From Caulobacter segnis (GTDB lineage Bacteria > Pseudomonadota > Alphaproteobacteria > Caulobacterales > Caulobacteraceae): a stretch of DNA of 64,000 nt. The stretch is from assembly GCF_003243465.1 (NCBI RefSeq), contig NZ_QFQZ01000006.1, positions 1 through 64,000 on the forward strand. Reading direction: 5' to 3'. The notes under the pieces are model-generated. The model saw nothing but the letters and a program-made list of their open reading frames with translations, was not told the origin of the DNA and did no database searches. The position numbers and the translations under genes are program-made. Position 1 is the first letter of the stretch, and every line of letters starts with the position of its first letter. Positions 56,892 through 64,000 of this stretch are shown here, piece after piece.

Positions 56892-57781
56892 GCCATCTCC
56901 CTCACGATCCGCGACGCGGCCAGGCGGGCCGAAACGCCCGCGATCAAAGCCGCGACGAAGGGGGCGGGCGCGGCCGCCAGCAGGTCGGTCCAGGCCAGGG
57001 GCAGAACGGGCGCAAGGCCAGCCCCGCCGCCGAAATAGCGCAGCAGGGCGCCGATCCCCGCCGCCGCGGCGCCGCCCAGAAAGCCCGCCAGGGCGCCCAT
57101 CATGGCGAAGCGGCCTTGGAACAGGCTGGCGATGAAGCCGCGCTCGGCGCCGGAGAAATGCAGCACCTCGATCACCTCATGACGAGCGGCCAGGCCCGCG
57201 CGGGTCGCGAAGGCGATCACCGCCGCCGCAGCAGCAGCGATCAGGGCGAAAACGCCCAAGGCGGCGAATCTGGCCATGTCGGCGGCGCGCTGGATGTCGG
57301 CGATCCAGCGGCTGTGGTCATCGACGGTGGCGTCGACGCCTGCTGAGCGCAGCGCCTTGTCCAGGGTCTCGGCCGTCGGCGGCGCCTTGGGGTCCAGATC
57401 CAGGGTGACGAGGCGCGGGGTTGGCAGGTCCTCGACCAGGGCGTCCTTGCCGATCCAGGGCTCCAGAAGGGCCTCGGCCTTCTCGCGGGTCTGGGCCTGG
57501 GCCTCGACGACCCCCCGCACGCCGGACAGGGTCTCGGCGGCGCGGGCGGCGGCGCTGTCGGGCGTCTCGCCAGCCCGGGCCCGGACGACCACGGTGGCCG
57601 AGCCGGTCAGCTGCGCCGTCCAGCCGTGGGCGGCGCGGTTGGCGGCGAGGGCGGCGAATGCGGTGAGGCAGGCCAGGAAGCACAGCACCGCCACGACGAA
57701 GACCAGCGACCCGTCGCGCGCGTCGCGTGGGGGCAGCAGCGGTCCGGGCCGCCAGCGGGAGACGTCGAACAGCGCGGTCAC
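56888..57781 (-). CDS. ftsX: Cell division protein FtsX
   Basis: The 297-residue protein has the FtsX layout: N-terminal TM (VFVVAVLCFLACLTAFAAL), a periplasmic loop of about 125 residues (ATVVVRARAGETPDSAAARA), then three TM helices near the end. With FtsE it controls peptidoglycan hydrolases at the septum. Its start overlaps the FtsE stop. Confidence 0.92.
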   Translation of the reverse strand: MTALFDVSRWRPGPLLPPRDARDGSLVFVVAVLCFLACLTAFAALAANRAAHGWTAQLTGSATVVVRARAGETPDSAAARAAETLSGVRGVVEAQAQTREKAEALLEPWIGKDALVEDLPTPRLVTLDLDPKAPPTAETLDKALRSAGVDATVDDHSRWIADIQRAADMARFAALGVFALIAAAAAAVIAFATRAGLAARHEVIEVLHFSGAERGFIASLFQGRFAMMGALAGFLGGAAAAGIGALLRYFGGGAGLAPVLPLAWTDLLAAAPAPFVAALIAGVSARLAASRIVREMA

Positions 57782-58485
57782 GACGCGACCTCCGCGCCCA
57801 GCAGCCGACCATCGTGCAGCCGCATGGCGGGCCGGCCGGCCCGCGCGACTATGTCCTCGTCATGGGTGGCGATCAGCACGGTGGTGCCCAGGCGGTTCAG
57901 CTCGACAAACAGCCGCAGCAGGCGCAGCGACATGGCCGGATCGACATTGCCGGTCGGCTCGTCGGCCAGCAGGATGTCGGGGCGATCGACGACCGCCCGG
58001 GCGATGGCCAGGCGCTGCTTCTCGCCGCCCGACAGCGTGGCGGGCAGGGCGTGCATCCGATCGCCAAGACCCACCCAGTTCAGGAGCTCGGCGACGTCCT
58101 CGCGGTAGGTGGCCGGCTTGCGCTTGAGGATACGCAGGGGCAGGGCGGCGTTGTCGAACACCGACAGGTGCTCCAGCAGCCGAAACTCCTGGAAGACGAC
58201 GCCGATCCGGCGACGCACGAACGGCAGGTCGTGGGCGTGGAGCAGGCTGATATCCCGGCCGAAGAGCTCGACGCGTCCTCGTGACGCACGGTGGGCCAGA
58301 TAGATCAGTTTCAGCAGCGAACTCTTGCCCGCGCCGGACGCTCCGGTCAGGAAATGGAACGAGCCCTGACGCAGGGAGAAGCTGATATCCTTGAGGGTTT
58401 CCGGCGCTCGCCCGTAGCGCATGGAGACGCCGTCGAAGCGGACCACCGGAAGGGCGTCATCGCCCTGTTCTGTGTCGATCCGCAA
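57778..58485 (-). CDS. ftsE: Cell division ATP-binding protein FtsE
   Basis: This 235-residue ABC ATPase has Walker A GASGAGKSS, signature LSGGEKQRLAIARA, Walker B ILLADEPTGNVD and H-loop IATHDED. It starts the ftsE-ftsX-DUF218-plsC run and is divergent from the zinc-finger protein gene, with 81 bp in between for both promoters. Confidence 0.93.
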   Translation of the reverse strand: MRIDTEQGDDALPVVRFDGVSMRYGRAPETLKDISFSLRQGSFHFLTGASGAGKSSLLKLIYLAHRASRGRVELFGRDISLLHAHDLPFVRRRIGVVFQEFRLLEHLSVFDNAALPLRILKRKPATYREDVAELLNWVGLGDRMHALPATLSGGEKQRLAIARAVVDRPDILLADEPTGNVDPAMSLRLLRLFVELNRLGTTVLIATHDEDIVARAGRPAMRLHDGRLLGAEVAS

Positions 58486-58566
58486 GGCGCGTCACTGGGC
58501 TTTCTGGACATCAGGGTTAAAATCGGCGACCCCGTTGTCTGCGTGTGGGGATCGTTCGATTCGGCC

Positions 58567-59532
58567 ATGATACTAACCTGCCCGGAGTGCGCCAGCCGCT
58601 ATTTCGTGGACGACTCCAAGGTCGGACCGGAAGGCCGGGTCGTGCGTTGCGCCGCCTGCGGCCATCGCTGGACCGCGCGCAACGAGGAGCCGGCCGACCC
58701 GTTCGCCGACGCGGAAAGTCCCACCCTGGCCAGCCAAGGCGAGCCGGACCCCGCGCCCGCCGCTGAAGACGATCAGGCCGAAACGACGGCCGTCGAGGTG
58801 GCGCCCGTCAGCGAGCCGCCCAGCGAAACGGCTACCACTGTCGCCCCCGCTCGCGCCGCAGCCCAGCGGCGACGTCGCGACGCCATGGTTACAGGCATCG
58901 TGTGGGCGGGGATGGCGGCGTTGATGGCCGCGCTGATCATCGGCGCCCTGATCTTCCGAATCGACGTCGTCCGGATCCTGCCGGGGACCGCCGGCGCCTA
59001 CGCCGCGGTGGGCTTGCCCGTGAATACGGTGGGCCTGGTCATCGATCGGGGGAGCATCAAGGCCCAGCCCGTAATGAAGAACGGCCGCGCGGCGGTCACG
59101 GTGACCGGCGCGATCCGCAACATCACCGAGCATGCGGTGGTCGCCCCGGCGCTGAGCGTCGAACTGCTGAACGCCGAAGGCAAGCGGGTCTCGGGTCAGC
59201 TGGCCAGCGCCCACGACGCCAAGATCCCGCCGGGCGAGGTTCGGCATTTCTCGATCACCTTCCTCGACCCGCCGCGCACGGCCAAGGACCTGCAGGTCGG
59301 CTTCGCGACGGAGCACGGAGGCGTCAAGGCTCCCATCCACCCCGAGCCCGGCCACTCCGAACCTGCTCACGGGAAGGGGGCGGAAAGCCATGGCGGCGAG
59401 CCTGAAGTCGCACTACGCGGCGCGCAGCAGACCTCGGCGGCCTCAGAAGCGGCTGGACAAGCAGCCCCCGGACATGAGAGCGGGAACAAAACCGCCCCTA
59501 CAGCCTCTCACGAACCCGCTCACCATGAATGA
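58567..59532 (+). CDS. MJ0042-type zinc-ribbon membrane protein (DUF3426)
   Basis: The ATG at 58567 opens a 321-residue protein. Residues 1-40 (LTCPECASRYFVDD, VVRCAACGHRW) are an MJ0042 zinc ribbon with two CxxC pairs. An acidic linker follows, then one TM helix (GIVWAGMAALMAALIIGALIF), a DUF3426 periplasmic beta domain (VTGAIRNITEHAVVAPALSVELL) and a His/Glu/Gly-rich tail. Divergent from ftsE, as in many alphaproteobacteria. The function is unknown. Confidence 0.85.
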   Translation: MILTCPECASRYFVDDSKVGPEGRVVRCAACGHRWTARNEEPADPFADAESPTLASQGEPDPAPAAEDDQAETTAVEVAPVSEPPSETATTVAPARAAAQRRRRDAMVTGIVWAGMAALMAALIIGALIFRIDVVRILPGTAGAYAAVGLPVNTVGLVIDRGSIKAQPVMKNGRAAVTVTGAIRNITEHAVVAPALSVELLNAEGKRVSGQLASAHDAKIPPGEVRHFSITFLDPPRTAKDLQVGFATEHGGVKAPIHPEPGHSEPAHGKGAESHGGEPEVALRGAQQTSAASEAAGQAAPGHESGNKTAPTASHEPAHHE

Positions 59533-60055
59533 TTCCAAGACGCCCGAAGTCCTGATCTCGGAAGCCGAGATCGCCGAACGGGTGAAGGCGCTGGCCGAAA
59601 AGATCGCGCCGCGCATCGACGACGACACCGTGGTCGTCTGCCTTTTGACCGGCGGCCTCTGGTTCGCCGCCGACCTGACGCGGGCGCTCTATAAGGCCGG
59701 CCGCGACGTGCGCTTCGACGCCCTGTGGCTGGCCTCGTACCACGACGAGCGCAAGAGCTCGGGCCGGTGCGAAGTCCGCGCCGACCTGCAGCGTCCGCTG
59801 GTGGGACGCCGCGCCCTGGTCGTGGACGATGTGTTCGACACCGGCCTTTCGCTGTCGGAAGCCGCGCGCCTGGTCAAGGACGCCGGGGCCAGCGAGGTGC
59901 TGACCGCCGTGTTCGCTCGCAAACCCTGGCCGAGCTCGCGCGGCATGGAGCCCGACTTCGTGGCCTGGGAAGCGCCCGCCCGGTATCTGGTCGGCTACGG
60001 CCTCGACGACGAAGGCAAGAGCCGCGGCCTGCCGTACATCGGCGCGCTGGACTAA
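59525..60055 (+). CDS. Hypoxanthine/guanine phosphoribosyltransferase-like protein
   Basis: The start at 59525 overlaps the previous gene by 8 bp. The 176-residue protein has the type I phosphoribosyltransferase core: VVVCLLTGGLWFAADLTRAL, FDALWLASYHDER, and the PRPP loop ALVVDDVFDTGLSL, then YLVGYGLDDEGKSRGLPYIGAL at the end, typical of Hpt. It salvages purine bases into nucleotides. Confidence 0.9.
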   Translation: MNDSKTPEVLISEAEIAERVKALAEKIAPRIDDDTVVVCLLTGGLWFAADLTRALYKAGRDVRFDALWLASYHDERKSSGRCEVRADLQRPLVGRRALVVDDVFDTGLSLSEAARLVKDAGASEVLTAVFARKPWPSSRGMEPDFVAWEAPARYLVGYGLDDEGKSRGLPYIGALD

Positions 60056-60075
60056 AGGGCGTAAGCGCGGCCTTC

Positions 60076-61689
60076 CTAGGCCGCGCGCTGCTCCGCTGAC
60101 GCGGCGGCCTCGCGGCCGATCTCGAACATGTCGACCCGCTGGGCCAGCTCCTGAGCCTCGCTGCGCAGGGCGTGGGCGGCGGCGGTCGACTCCTCGACCA
60201 TGGCCGCGTTCTGCTGCACCACGCGGTCCATCTCGCCCATGGTGGCGTTGACCTCACCCAGGCCCTGGGCTTGGTCGCGCGCCGAGGCGGCGATGGCGTT
60301 GATCTGGGCGTTGATCTCGGCGACGCGGGCGATGATCCGCTGTAGCGCCTCGCGGGTGCGGCCGACGCGCTCCACGCCCGCGCTGACCTGCTCGCCGGAG
60401 ACGTTGATCAGGTCCTTGATCTCCTTGGCCGCGTCGGCCGAGCGCTGGGCCAGGGCCCGCACTTCCTGAGCCACCACGGCGAAGCCGCGACCGGCTTCGC
60501 CCGCACGCGCGGCCTCGACCCCGGCGTTGAGCGCCAGGAGGTTCGTCTGGAAGGCGATCTCGTCGATGACGCCGATGATCTTGCCGATCTGGCCCGACGA
60601 GGTCTCGATCTGGGTCATGGCCTCGACGGCCTCGCTGACCACAGGGTCGGAGCGTTCGGCCTCCTGGCGGGCGGCCGCGGCGGCGGCGTTGGCCTGGTTG
60701 GCGCTTTCAGCGGTGGTCTGGACGGCGACGGTGATCTCGCCGAGGGCGGCGGTGGTCTGGACCAGGCTGGCGGCCTGATGCTCGGTGCGGCGCGCCAGTT
60801 CGTCCGAGGCGCGGGACATGTCGGCGACGCCCGCGGTCATGCTGGCGGCGTTGCCGGCGATTTCGCGCATGGCCGCCTGCAAGCGGGTGAGCGCCTCGTT
60901 GAAGTCGGCGCGCAGGGGCTCGTAGCGGGCGGCGAAGGCCTTGGTGAGACGCCAGGTCAGGTCGCCGCGGGACAGATGGGCCAGCGCCTCGGCGAGTTCC
61001 TCGACGACCTGGGTCTGCTCGGCCTCCAGGGCCGCCTTCTGGCGGGCTTGCTCGGCGTTGGCGGCGTCGCGGGCGGCGCGCTGGGCCTCGGCGTCGGCAT
61101 TGGCGGCGTCGGCGCGGGCGGCCGCGTCCAAGGCCTTGTCAGTGCGAGCGGTGACGGTGATGAACAGCCTTGAAACACTGGCGGTCAGCCAGATCAACGA
61201 CCAGGCGGTGGCGAGGGTGACGCCGGCGTTGAAGGCCACGGACAGGACCGTCGCGTCGCCAGCCATCAGCAGATGCGGAGCAAACAGCGCGCCCGCGATA
61301 TTGATGGCGATGATCGCGGCGGCGGCCAGGGCGACCGCGCGCCAGTCGCCATAGGCCACCATCAGGGCCAGCGCGGCCAGATAGGCCATGCGCGCTTCGG
61401 ATTGCAGCGGGTGGCCGGCGAAGGCGGCGACGAACAGGCTGACCTGACCCATCAGGGTGACGGCCGTGGACAGGCGCTGGGTGGCGTTGTCGCGCCAGAT
61501 CGCCCAGCCGCCCCAGCCCACGGCGGCCAGCACCGCCGAACCGCCAGCCAGGGCCAGGGTGAATTTCCCGCCCGTGAACAGGCTCGCGGCCGGCGTTATC
61601 AGCACCAACGCGGCGATGCAGGCCAGCACAAGCTGTCCGCCGACCTTTCGTTGAGCTTCGATACCGTCGAACTCTATGAAGCTGCGCAC
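60076..61689 (-). CDS. Methyl-accepting chemotaxis protein with membrane-embedded sensor
   Basis: The 537-residue protein has about six TM helices in residues 15-180 without a large periplasmic domain, then a HAMP-like/linker region (about 220-280) and a signalling domain with the conserved hairpin [31 protein letters not shown] and coils on both sides. It relays signals to CheA. There is no C-terminal pentapeptide for CheR/CheB tethering. The sensed cue is probably membrane or energy state; this is inferred from the topology. Confidence 0.88.
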   Translation of the reverse strand: MRSFIEFDGIEAQRKVGGQLVLACIAALVLITPAASLFTGGKFTLALAGGSAVLAAVGWGGWAIWRDNATQRLSTAVTLMGQVSLFVAAFAGHPLQSEARMAYLAALALMVAYGDWRAVALAAAAIIAINIAGALFAPHLLMAGDATVLSVAFNAGVTLATAWSLIWLTASVSRLFITVTARTDKALDAAARADAANADAEAQRAARDAANAEQARQKAALEAEQTQVVEELAEALAHLSRGDLTWRLTKAFAARYEPLRADFNEALTRLQAAMREIAGNAASMTAGVADMSRASDELARRTEHQAASLVQTTAALGEITVAVQTTAESANQANAAAAAARQEAERSDPVVSEAVEAMTQIETSSGQIGKIIGVIDEIAFQTNLLALNAGVEAARAGEAGRGFAVVAQEVRALAQRSADAAKEIKDLINVSGEQVSAGVERVGRTREALQRIIARVAEINAQINAIAASARDQAQGLGEVNATMGEMDRVVQQNAAMVEESTAAAHALRSEAQELAQRVDMFEIGREAAASAEQRAA

Positions 61690-61782
61690 CGAGATACTCC
61701 ACGCCCTAAGCGGCGCTAAACGTGGGTTATCGCGGTTAAACTAACGTGAGGATGGCTGAGACTTTTTGTCCTTAAGTGTGCG

Positions 61783-63048
61783 CTAAACCCATTCTGGGAC
61801 CAGGTCCCTGGCCAGCATCTCGTCATAGCTGGGGCGCTTGCGGATCACGGCGTAACGATCGCCGTCGACCAGGACCTCAGGGACCAGCGGCCGGGTGTTG
61901 TACTCGCTGGCCATGGCCGCCCCGTAGGCGCCGGCCGACATGAAGGCGAGCAGGTCGCCCGTCGTGAACGGCGGCAGGGCGCGGTCGCGGGTGAAGGTGT
62001 CGCCCGTCTCGCACACAGGGCCCACCACGTCATAGACGGTCTCGCCGCCGCGCTGCAGCACCGGACGAATGTCGTGGAAGGCGTCGTACATCGCCGGCCG
62101 GATCAGGTCGTTCATCGCCGCGTCGATGACCAGGAACTTGCGCCCCTCCGGACGTTCGTGGACGTGCACGACCTCGCTGACAAGAACGCCGGCGTTGGCG
62201 GCGATCACTCGGCCCGGCTCGAAGGCCAGGGTCACGGGCAGGCCCTTGGTGACCTCGCCGACCATGGCGGCGAACTCGGTGGGCGAGGGCGGTTCGGGGC
62301 TATTGAAATAAGGAACGCCCAGGCCGCCGCCCAGGTCCAGCCGCTCGATCGAGAGGCCTTCGCCCAGCAGTTGCTCGACCAGCCCCCGCATCTTGGTGAA
62401 GGCCGCGCGCATGGGTTCGAGGTCGGTGATCTGGCTGCCGATGTGACAGGCCACCCCCACGGGCTCCAGGCTGGAGTTGTTGCTGGCGTTGGCGTAGAGG
62501 CGCGCGGCCTCGGCGAACGAGACGCCGAACTTGTTCTCGGACTTGCCGGTGGCGATCTTGGCGTGACCGCCGGCCGCGACGTCCGGATTGACGCGGAAAG
62601 CCACCTTGGCCTTGACGCCCATTTCGGCCGCGACCTGGGCGATCAGGTCGAGCTCGGGTTCGGACTCGACATTGATCTCGGCGACACCCGTCTCAAGGGC
62701 GAAGGCGATCTCGCGGCGCGTCTTGCCGACGCCTGAGAACACGATGCGCTCGCCGGGGATGCCGGCCGCCAGGGCGCGGCGGATTTCGCCTTCCGACACC
62801 GTGTCGGCGCCGGCGCCCAGGTCGCCGAGCACTTTCAGCACCGCGACGTTGGAGTTGGCCTTCACCGCGTAGGCGATCAGCGGATCGACGACGCCAGCCG
62901 ACGCCAGGGCGTCGCGAAACACGGTGAAGTGCCGCTCCAGCGTGGCCCGGGAATAGACGTAAACGGGCGTTCCGACCTCGGCCGCGATCTTGGCCAGGGA
63001 AACGCCTTCGCAGGCCAGGCCCTCGGGGCCGTATTCGAAGTGGTTCAA
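61783..63048 (-). CDS. lysA: Diaminopimelate decarboxylase
   Basis: The 421-residue PLP enzyme has the PLP lysine in YAVKANSN, GHAKIATGKSENKFG, ACHIGSQ, the LDLGGGLGVPY loop, FEPGR, and CETGDTF with the active cysteine of the partner subunit. It makes lysine from meso-diaminopimelate. It is downstream of lptM and argH on the same strand, probably in one transcript. Confidence 0.94.
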   Translation of the reverse strand: MNHFEYGPEGLACEGVSLAKIAAEVGTPVYVYSRATLERHFTVFRDALASAGVVDPLIAYAVKANSNVAVLKVLGDLGAGADTVSEGEIRRALAAGIPGERIVFSGVGKTRREIAFALETGVAEINVESEPELDLIAQVAAEMGVKAKVAFRVNPDVAAGGHAKIATGKSENKFGVSFAEAARLYANASNNSSLEPVGVACHIGSQITDLEPMRAAFTKMRGLVEQLLGEGLSIERLDLGGGLGVPYFNSPEPPSPTEFAAMVGEVTKGLPVTLAFEPGRVIAANAGVLVSEVVHVHERPEGRKFLVIDAAMNDLIRPAMYDAFHDIRPVLQRGGETVYDVVGPVCETGDTFTRDRALPPFTTGDLLAFMSAGAYGAAMASEYNTRPLVPEVLVDGDRYAVIRKRPSYDEMLARDLVPEWV

Positions 63049-63057
63049 CGCGAGGTC

Positions 63058-63366
63058 CTAGTTGGGCGTGGCGCCGGGGAAGCCGGCGGCGGACGGGCCG
63101 CCGAACGGGTCGTTGGTGCCGGGTAGCGGCGCGGCGCGGATGGTGCGGCTGCTCGAAGCCGGGTCGCGGAGTTCCTGCGTGCCGCCGGCGCGGGCCGGCT
63201 GGTTCGCTTGCGCCGAGGCGGCGCGACGCTCGGCCTCCCAGGCGGCTTTCTTGGCTGGGTCCCACAGCGGAGCGGGACGCTCCAGTGCGCCTTGCTTGCC
63301 GCAGGCGGCGGCCGTGACGGCCAGGGCCGCCAGCGTCAGGGTGGTGAGGGTGCGGCGCACGATCAT
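63058..63366 (-). CDS. lptM: LptM (YifL)-like small lipoprotein
   Basis: The ATG at 63366 overlaps the argH stop (ATGA). The 102-residue precursor has a lipobox TAAAC (Cys22) followed by GKQGALERP, the LptM signature C-G-x-x-G-x-L-x-x-P. In E. coli LptM assists LptD disulphide maturation in lipopolysaccharide export. The C-terminal part is Pro/Ala-rich and longer than in E. coli. The argH-lptM-lysA order is common in proteobacteria. Confidence 0.8.
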   Translation of the reverse strand: MIVRRTLTTLTLAALAVTAAACGKQGALERPAPLWDPAKKAAWEAERRAASAQANQPARAGGTQELRDPASSSRTIRAAPLPGTNDPFGGPSAAGFPGATPN

Positions 63367-64000
63367 GCCAGAACTTCCTTCCAACGCGCGATCTGGGCGC
63401 GGACCTGGGCGGGGGCGGTCCCACCATAGCTCATGCGGCTGGCCGCCGAGGCGGCCGGGGTCAGGACCGCGTAGACGTCCTGGGTGATCCGCGGCTCGAT
63501 CGCCTGGAACTGCTCCAAGGTAAGATCGGCCAGATCGACGCCAAGGCCTTCGGCGGTCTTCACCGCCGAACCTGTCACGTGGTGCGCGTCGCGGAAAGGC
63601 ATGTTCAGCGTGCGCACCAGCCAATCGGCAAGGTCGGTGGCGGTCGAGAAGCCGGCGCCGGCCGCCTTGGCCATGTTTTCGGTGTTCGGCGTCAGGTCGG
63701 CGACCATGCCGGCCATGGCCAGCAGCGCAAGCTCCAGGGCGTCGAAGGCCTCGAAGGTCGGGACCTTGTCCTCCTGCATGTCCTTCGAATAGGCCAGCGG
63801 CAGGCCCTTCATGACCACCGTCAGGGTGGTCAACGAGCCGAGAATCCGGCCGACCTTGGCGCGGATCAGCTCGGCCGCGTCGGGGTTCTTCTTCTGCGGC
63901 ATGATCGAGCTGCCGGTCGTGAAGGCGTCGGTCAGCTTGATGAAGCCGAACATCGGCGTCGTCCACAGCACGATCTCCTCGGCCAGGCGCGACAGGTGCG
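63363..64000 (-). CDS. argH: Argininosuccinate lyase, C-terminal part, cut by window edge
   Basis: The frame is open to the last base of the window. It contains the superfamily signature [12 protein letters not shown] with the catalytic serine, then [30 protein letters not shown] and the C-terminal [22 protein letters not shown]. The enzyme splits argininosuccinate to arginine and fumarate. About half of the protein lies outside. Confidence 0.95.
   Translation of the reverse strand, partial: HLSRLAEEIVLWTTPMFGFIKLTDAFTTGSSIMPQKKNPDAAELIRAKVGRILGSLTTLTVVMKGLPLAYSKDMQEDKVPTFEAFDALELALLAMAGMVADLTPNTENMAKAAGAGFSTATDLADWLVRTLNMPFRDAHHVTGSAVKTAEGLGVDLADLTLEQFQAIEPRITQDVYAVLTPAASAASRMSYGGTAPAQVRAQIARWKEVLA

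Noticed and set aside
1..64000. CRISPR arrays, diversity-generating retroelement repeats or rRNA genes
   Set aside because: No regularly spaced direct repeats with unique spacers, no template/variable repeat pair with a reverse transcriptase, and no rRNA sequence were seen.

Overview
The window is GC-rich alphaproteobacterial DNA. The gene order lysA-lptM-argH, ftsE/ftsX, and tyrA next to an aromatic/histidinol-phosphate aminotransferase and a chorismate mutase, plus a GapR-type domain, point to a Caulobacterales host, most likely Caulobacter. The species is an inference; no rRNA is present.

About 1-46 kb is a tailed-phage prophage of siphovirus type (tape measure and tail tube, no sheath). 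Its left end is cut by the window edge and by an IS3-family element, whose right end (1-79) has truncated a small phage gene. Positions 80-10208 are one tightly overlapping leftward early operon. It holds an Ea22-like protein, a C5 cytosine methyltransferase with a repeat-expanded target-recognition region, two HNH nucleases, a YqaJ exonuclease, an ERF annealing protein and many small proteins. The immunity region (10.2-11.9 kb) has a LexA/CI-type self-cleaving repressor, a divergent Cro-like gene and two clusters of TCGCAC/GTGCGA operator half-sites. One palindrome lies inside the spacer of the leftward promoter.

The rightward middle region (12.7-20 kb) encodes a GapR-like/FtsK-gamma-like fusion, a SNF2-type ATPase, an amino-methyltransferase, a DUF1376-type replication protein and a NusG-like protein. 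A roughly 450-bp structured gap follows. Late genes run from terminase through portal, protease/scaffold, capsid, connectors, tail tube and a tail chaperone pair with a clear A AAT TTT -1 frameshift site. Next comes a 3-kb accessory block with mixed strands, then tape measure, tail tip and fibre genes, two exported proteins (one an SGNH-hydrolase-like protein), holin-like proteins, a T7-type amidase and a lipoprotein. A strong terminator lies at 43.9 kb. Small genes and a SRAP protein fill the space to a tRNA-Gly(CCC) at 46.1 kb, whose 3' end faces the prophage and is a plausible attachment site. No integrase is in the window.

From 46.2 kb to the end is ordinary chromosome: a hybrid histidine kinase, a GH9 glycosidase, an EF-hand protein, the tyrA/hisC/chorismate-mutase cluster with a large inverted repeat between tyrA and hisC, DUF2125, ChaC, PlsC, a DUF218 protein, FtsX/FtsE, an MJ0042 zinc-finger membrane protein, a phosphoribosyltransferase, a chemoreceptor, LysA, LptM-like lipoprotein and the C-terminal part of ArgH.
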